Positions 5,057 through 7,328 of a DNA stretch of 7,328 nt are shown here, in pieces. Below the pieces are notes generated by a model. That model made no database searches and was not told the DNA's origin. It was given only the letters and a program-made list of their open reading frames with translations. The translations under genes and the position numbers were made by a program. The stretch is from assembly GCA_025937035.1 (NCBI GenBank), contig JAICSG010000186.1, positions 1 to 7,328 on the forward strand, written 5' to 3'. The stretch comes from Thermoanaerobaculia bacterium (GTDB taxonomy: Bacteria; Acidobacteriota; Thermoanaerobaculia; Multivoradales; UBA5704). Every line of letters starts with the position of its first letter. Positions within the stretch are counted from its first letter, which is position 1.

Positions 5057-7154
5057 CGCGCAGGGTCTCCTGCCGCAGGACCTGCGAGATGGCGCTCTCC
5101 AGGGCCGGCAGGCCGACCGGCTTGGTCAGGTGCCGGCTGAAGCCCGCCTCGTGGCTCCTGCGGACGTCCTCCTCCATACCGTATCCCGAGAGGGCGATCC
5201 CCGGAGCTCCAAGTCGCGAAATCGCGCGCATCACATCGAGCCCGCTGCCGTCGGGGAGCCCGAGATCGCTGATCAGGAGGTCGAGGCTCCCGTCCCCCGC
5301 CAGGGCCTCGCCGGCCGCCAGCGCCGAGGCCACGTCGCCCGCCACGGTCACCTCGTGGCCCAGGAGGCGCAGCAGCTCGGCCATCGCCTCGGCGGTGTCG
5401 GCGTGATCCTCGACGAGGAGAATCCTCAGATTTTGGATTTTGGATTTGGGGTTTTCGATTTCCACGGGCTCCGCCGGCTCCTCGGGGAGGACCGGGAGGT
5501 CGCGCCCCCGCGGCAGCGCGAGGGTGAAAGCGGCCCCCTGACCGTGCCCCTCGCTCGCCGCGGAGAGGGTGCCGCCGTGCATCCCGGCGATCGCCTTGCT
5601 GATGGCGAGGCCCAGCCCGAGGCCTCCCGTCCGGCGTGGGCCGCGCGTCCGCCCCTGCTCGAAGGCGTCGAAGATGTAGGGCATCACCTCGGGATCGATG
5701 CCGATGCCGGTGTCGGCGACCTGGAGCTCCAGGCGGTCCGGCTCGACAGCCGACCGCACCGTGATCGTGCCGCCCAGGGGGGTGAACTTGACGGCGTTGC
5801 TGAGCAGGTTCCAGAGCACCTGGGTCAGGCGCGAGGGGTCGGCCCACAGCCGATGGTCCTCCGGCGCCAGGTCGGTCACCACCCGCAGGCGGCCGGCGGC
5901 GACCTCCCGCTCGCAGGCGATCTCGATCGTATGCTCGACCACCTTGCGCACGTCGGTCACCTCCAGGCGCAGGTCGAGCTTGCCGCGGGTGATGCGCGTG
6001 AGGTCCAGCAGGTCGTCGATCAGCCGCGCCTCCAGCTCCACGTTGCGGCGGATGACGTCGAGCTGCCGGCGAGGATCGGGGGGAATCCGGTCGTCCGCGG
6101 CGAGCCCGGAGGCGATGGCGAGGACGGGGGTCAGCGGAGTGCGCAGCTCATGGCTGAGCGCGGCGAGGAACTGGTCTTTGGCCCGGTTGGCGGCCTCGGC
6201 CTCGGCGCGGGTCTCGCTCTCGCGGGCGAGGAGACTGGCGAGCTCCTCCTCGGCCCGCCTGCGCTCGGCGAAGACGGCGGCGAGGAGCATCGAGGTCAGC
6301 ACCGCCACCACCGTATAGCTGTAGAGGTACATCAGCCGCTCCTCCACCGTGCCGAGCGCGAAGGGGGAGAGGCCCTGGGCGGTGGCCCAGAAGGCGATGC
6401 CGACCGCCAGGAAGGTGGAGAACGCCGCGCCCCGGGGGCCGAACCGCAGGGCGCCCCAGACGAGGAACGGCAGGAGGGTGAAGGCGAGCGGCGGATGGAC
6501 GGTCGGATTGGCGCTCCAGGAGCTCAGGGTCAGCTCGCCGACGGCCAGCAGACAGAGCCCCAGCGCCGACGCCTCCAGGACCCGCTCCCGGCGCGGAGGC
6601 TGGAACGGGACGCCGCAGCAGGTCAGCAGCACGGGCGTCACCAGCAGGATGCCCATGGCGTCGCCCAGCCACCAGGAGAGCGCCGCCCGCACCACCCGGT
6701 CCGCGCTCACCCGCCAGGCGAGGTGGAGGGTGGCGACGCCCACCAGCGTGCTGATCAGCGGCGAGATCGTGGCGCCGAACAGCACCAGGCCCAGGACGTC
6801 CCGCACCCGCTCCAGGCCGTTGCGGAAGCCCATCCGGCGCAGCAGCCACCCTCCGGCGAGCGCGCTCAGAGTATTGCCCGCCGCGATCACCAGGGCAGCG
6901 ACGAGGGGCGTGCCGGTCGAGAAGCTCACCAGCAGCGAGCCGAGGGCGATGGCGGGCCACACCCAGTCGCCGGCCAGGAGCACGGCGGCCAGGGCGATCC
7001 CCGCGGGGGGCCAGAACATGGTGACCCGCTGCTGGACGATCGGCACCACCAGGCGGAGCTGGCTGGAGGCGTAGCACGCGACGGTGATCAGGGCGAGCAG
7101 GGCCAGGCGGCGCCCGAGGCCGTTCTTCCACGGTTTCTGGAGGTCTTCGCCCAT
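5049..7154 (-). CDS. Membrane hybrid histidine kinase: MASE1-like sensor, HisKA, HATPase_c, receiver
   Basis: This is the first gene of the operon, 701 residues from the ATG at 7152-7154. Residues 13-295 contain roughly eight to ten hydrophobic segments, and FWPPAGIALAAVLLAG (47-62) is the hallmark of MASE1, an integral membrane sensor domain. A short charged helix (296-325) leads to HisKA with His335 in SHELRTPL. HATPase_c has N-box Asn453, G1 DTGIGID from 481 and G2 TGGLGLGLAI from 509. The receiver has Glu582/Asp583, phospho-acceptor Asp630 (ISDLGLPDGSG), Ser656 and Lys678 (LTKPV). The linker EIENPKSKIQN (565-575) comes from a heptamer repeat. An in-frame ATG at 7230-7232 would add 26 residues, but these are antisense to the divergent acetyltransferase start, so the internal ATG is preferred; GAGAGGA 11 nt upstream is a weak Shine-Dalgarno. 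The signal is unknown; the receiver must hand phosphate to an HPt or regulator not encoded here. Confidence 0.92.
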   Translation of the reverse strand: MGEDLQKPWKNGLGRRLALLALITVACYASSQLRLVVPIVQQRVTMFWPPAGIALAAVLLAGDWVWPAIALGSLLVSFSTGTPLVAALVIAAGNTLSALAGGWLLRRMGFRNGLERVRDVLGLVLFGATISPLISTLVGVATLHLAWRVSADRVVRAALSWWLGDAMGILLVTPVLLTCCGVPFQPPRRERVLEASALGLCLLAVGELTLSSWSANPTVHPPLAFTLLPFLVWGALRFGPRGAAFSTFLAVGIAFWATAQGLSPFALGTVEERLMYLYSYTVVAVLTSMLLAAVFAERRRAEEELASLLARESETRAEAEAANRAKDQFLAALSHELRTPLTPVLAIASGLAADDRIPPDPRRQLDVIRRNVELEARLIDDLLDLTRITRGKLDLRLEVTDVRKVVEHTIEIACEREVAAGRLRVVTDLAPEDHRLWADPSRLTQVLWNLLSNAVKFTPLGGTITVRSAVEPDRLELQVADTGIGIDPEVMPYIFDAFEQGRTRGPRRTGGLGLGLAISKAIAGMHGGTLSAASEGHGQGAAFTLALPRGRDLPVLPEEPAEPVEIENPKSKIQNLRILLVEDHADTAEAMAELLRLLGHEVTVAGDVASALAAGEALAGDGSLDLLISDLGLPDGSGLDVMRAISRLGAPGIALSGYGMEEDVRRSHEAGFSRHLTKPVGLPALESAISQVLRQETLRDG
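5429..5463. repeat. Five degenerate heptanucleotide repeats in the MASE1-kinase linker
   Basis: The plus strand reads GATTTTG, GATTTTG, GATTTGG, GGTTTTC, GATTTCC. There are five units, the same number as in the neighbouring kinase gene, at the equivalent position between HATPase_c and receiver. Individual units differ between the genes at several bases, so the array has been drifting since it was duplicated. Confidence 0.85.
5785..5834. repeat. 50-bp block identical to 4170-4219
   Basis: This is the second copy of the identical block, in the N-box region of the MASE1-like kinase. It is in the same orientation, about 1.6 kb away, and is a substrate for homologous exchange between the two genes. 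Confidence 0.85.
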
Positions 7155-7160
7155 CGCGGT

Positions 7161-7166
7161 TACAAT
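7161..7166 (+). promoter_or_regulatory. Candidate -10 box (TACAAT) for the divergent acetyltransferase remnant
   Basis: TACAAT matches the -10 consensus at five of six positions and ends 6 nt before the plus-strand ATG, so transcription would start at the start codon (leaderless). No good -35 is seen. It lies in the 18-bp gap between the divergent starts, facing away from the kinase operon. Confidence 0.35.
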
Positions 7167-7172
7167 CCTCTC

Positions 7173-7327
7173 ATGCCCTTCGGCTGGGAAGGTGACAAGG
7201 TGCGGCTCTCGCCACTCGACAAATCGAGACATCTCGATAACGCTGTAGCTTGGCTCAACGATTCCGAGATCACCGGAAGCGGGGGGCGTACAGGGACGTG
7301 GTGATGATGATGCTGGAGCGGGAGTAG
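7173..7327 (+). pseudogene. GNAT acetyltransferase remnant with internal deletion
   Basis: From the ATG at 7173, 34 codons read MPFGWEGDKVRLSPLDKSRH and on to AWLNDSEIT. This is the typical opening of RimJ/RimL-type GNAT acetyltransferases: a first strand with G-x-x-V-R-L-x-P-L-D, then a helix ending W-L-N-D-x-E-I-T. After codon 34 the frame gives only GSGGRTGTW and a stop at 7302-7304. In another forward frame, 7277-7327 reads KRGAYRDVVMMMLERE then TAG, which resembles the C-terminal strand of the same family (G-x-Y-R-D-V-V). A full gene is normally about 170-200 codons, so roughly 120-150 codons appear to be missing between the two parts. The N-terminal assignment is fairly firm; the C-terminal match is weaker. 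An assembly error at about 7274 cannot be excluded. The start lies 18 bp from the divergent kinase start. Confidence 0.6.
7223..7238. promoter_or_regulatory. 16-bp palindrome upstream of the kinase operon
   Basis: ATCGAGA and TCTCGAT form perfect 7-bp arms around a 2-bp centre. The palindrome lies within the acetyltransferase remnant, about 70 bp upstream of the kinase operon start, where an operator could sit. A palindrome of this size is expected about once by chance in a window this long, so position is the main argument. Confidence 0.25.
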
Positions 7328-7328
7328 A

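Noticed and set aside
1556..5140. Plus-strand open frame of 1194 codons antisense to the kinases
   Set aside because: It mirrors codon usage of GC-rich genes on the other strand, shows no domain or motif and is rich in Gly/Arg/Glu/Asp runs. The opposite strand encodes well-formed kinases with all catalytic motifs.
7170..7198. TTGTCA on the minus strand as a -35 for the kinase operon
   Set aside because: The hexamer 17 nt downstream is CATGAG, a poor -10, so no promoter is called.
7155..7232. Upstream in-frame ATG giving the first kinase 26 extra N-terminal residues
   Set aside because: The extension is antisense to the acetyltransferase start and looks unlike a membrane-protein N-terminus. 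The ATG at 7154 places the charged cytoplasmic head directly before the first membrane helix.
5130..7304. Plus-strand open frame of 724 codons
   Set aside because: It is an antisense shadow of the MASE1-like kinase. Only its last 43 codons, from the ATG at 7173, have a recognisable protein pattern, and those are reported as the acetyltransferase remnant.

Overview
This is a 7.3 kb, GC-rich chromosomal-looking fragment. Almost everything real in it is read from the minus strand, so the genes run right to left. The strong GC skew of third codon positions, a lipoprotein with a classical lipobox and several membrane-sensor hybrid kinases suggest a Gram-negative-type bacterium with a large regulatory repertoire. 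Acidobacteriota, Myxococcota or a similar environmental phylum would fit, but nothing here fixes the taxon. I see no rRNA, tRNA, CRISPR array, transposase or phage gene.

Right end (about 7155-7327): the only plus-strand gene signal is the first 34 codons of a GNAT-type acetyltransferase. They are joined out of frame to what looks like the last 15 or so codons of the same kind of gene, so this is probably a remnant left by an internal deletion. Its start codon lies only 18 bp from the divergent start of the kinase operon, so the kinase promoter probably lies inside the remnant.

Centre (1583-7154): a tightly coupled three-gene operon, with an 8-bp ATGGCTGA overlap and then a TAG/ATG abutment. 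It encodes three hybrid histidine kinases, each with HisKA, HATPase_c and a C-terminal receiver. Their input modules differ: a MASE1-like multi-pass membrane domain, a soluble PAS domain, and a DUF4118-like membrane domain plus PAS. The first two are close paralogues. They share a 50-bp perfectly identical block, and both carry five degenerate copies of an AT-rich heptanucleotide (consensus GATTTTG on the plus strand), translated as the linker between HATPase and receiver. No HPt protein or DNA-binding response regulator is in the window, so phosphate must leave through partners elsewhere.

Left-centre (709-1462): a toxin-antitoxin pair with the toxin first. The toxin is HigB/Gp49-like and of the RelE superfamily; the antitoxin is an XRE-family helix-turn-helix protein. 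A good Shine-Dalgarno for the antitoxin is embedded in the toxin's last codons. An exact 11-bp direct repeat flanks the pair.

Left end (1-665): the N-terminal 221 codons of an uncharacterised lipoprotein, running off the window. A TATACT box 8 nt before its GTG start and the lack of a Shine-Dalgarno suggest a leaderless or nearly leaderless transcript.

The most unusual signals are the heptamer repeats turned into protein linkers in two paralogous kinases, the kinase trio without output partners, the deleted acetyltransferase at the divergent promoter, and the direct repeats bracketing the toxin-antitoxin module.
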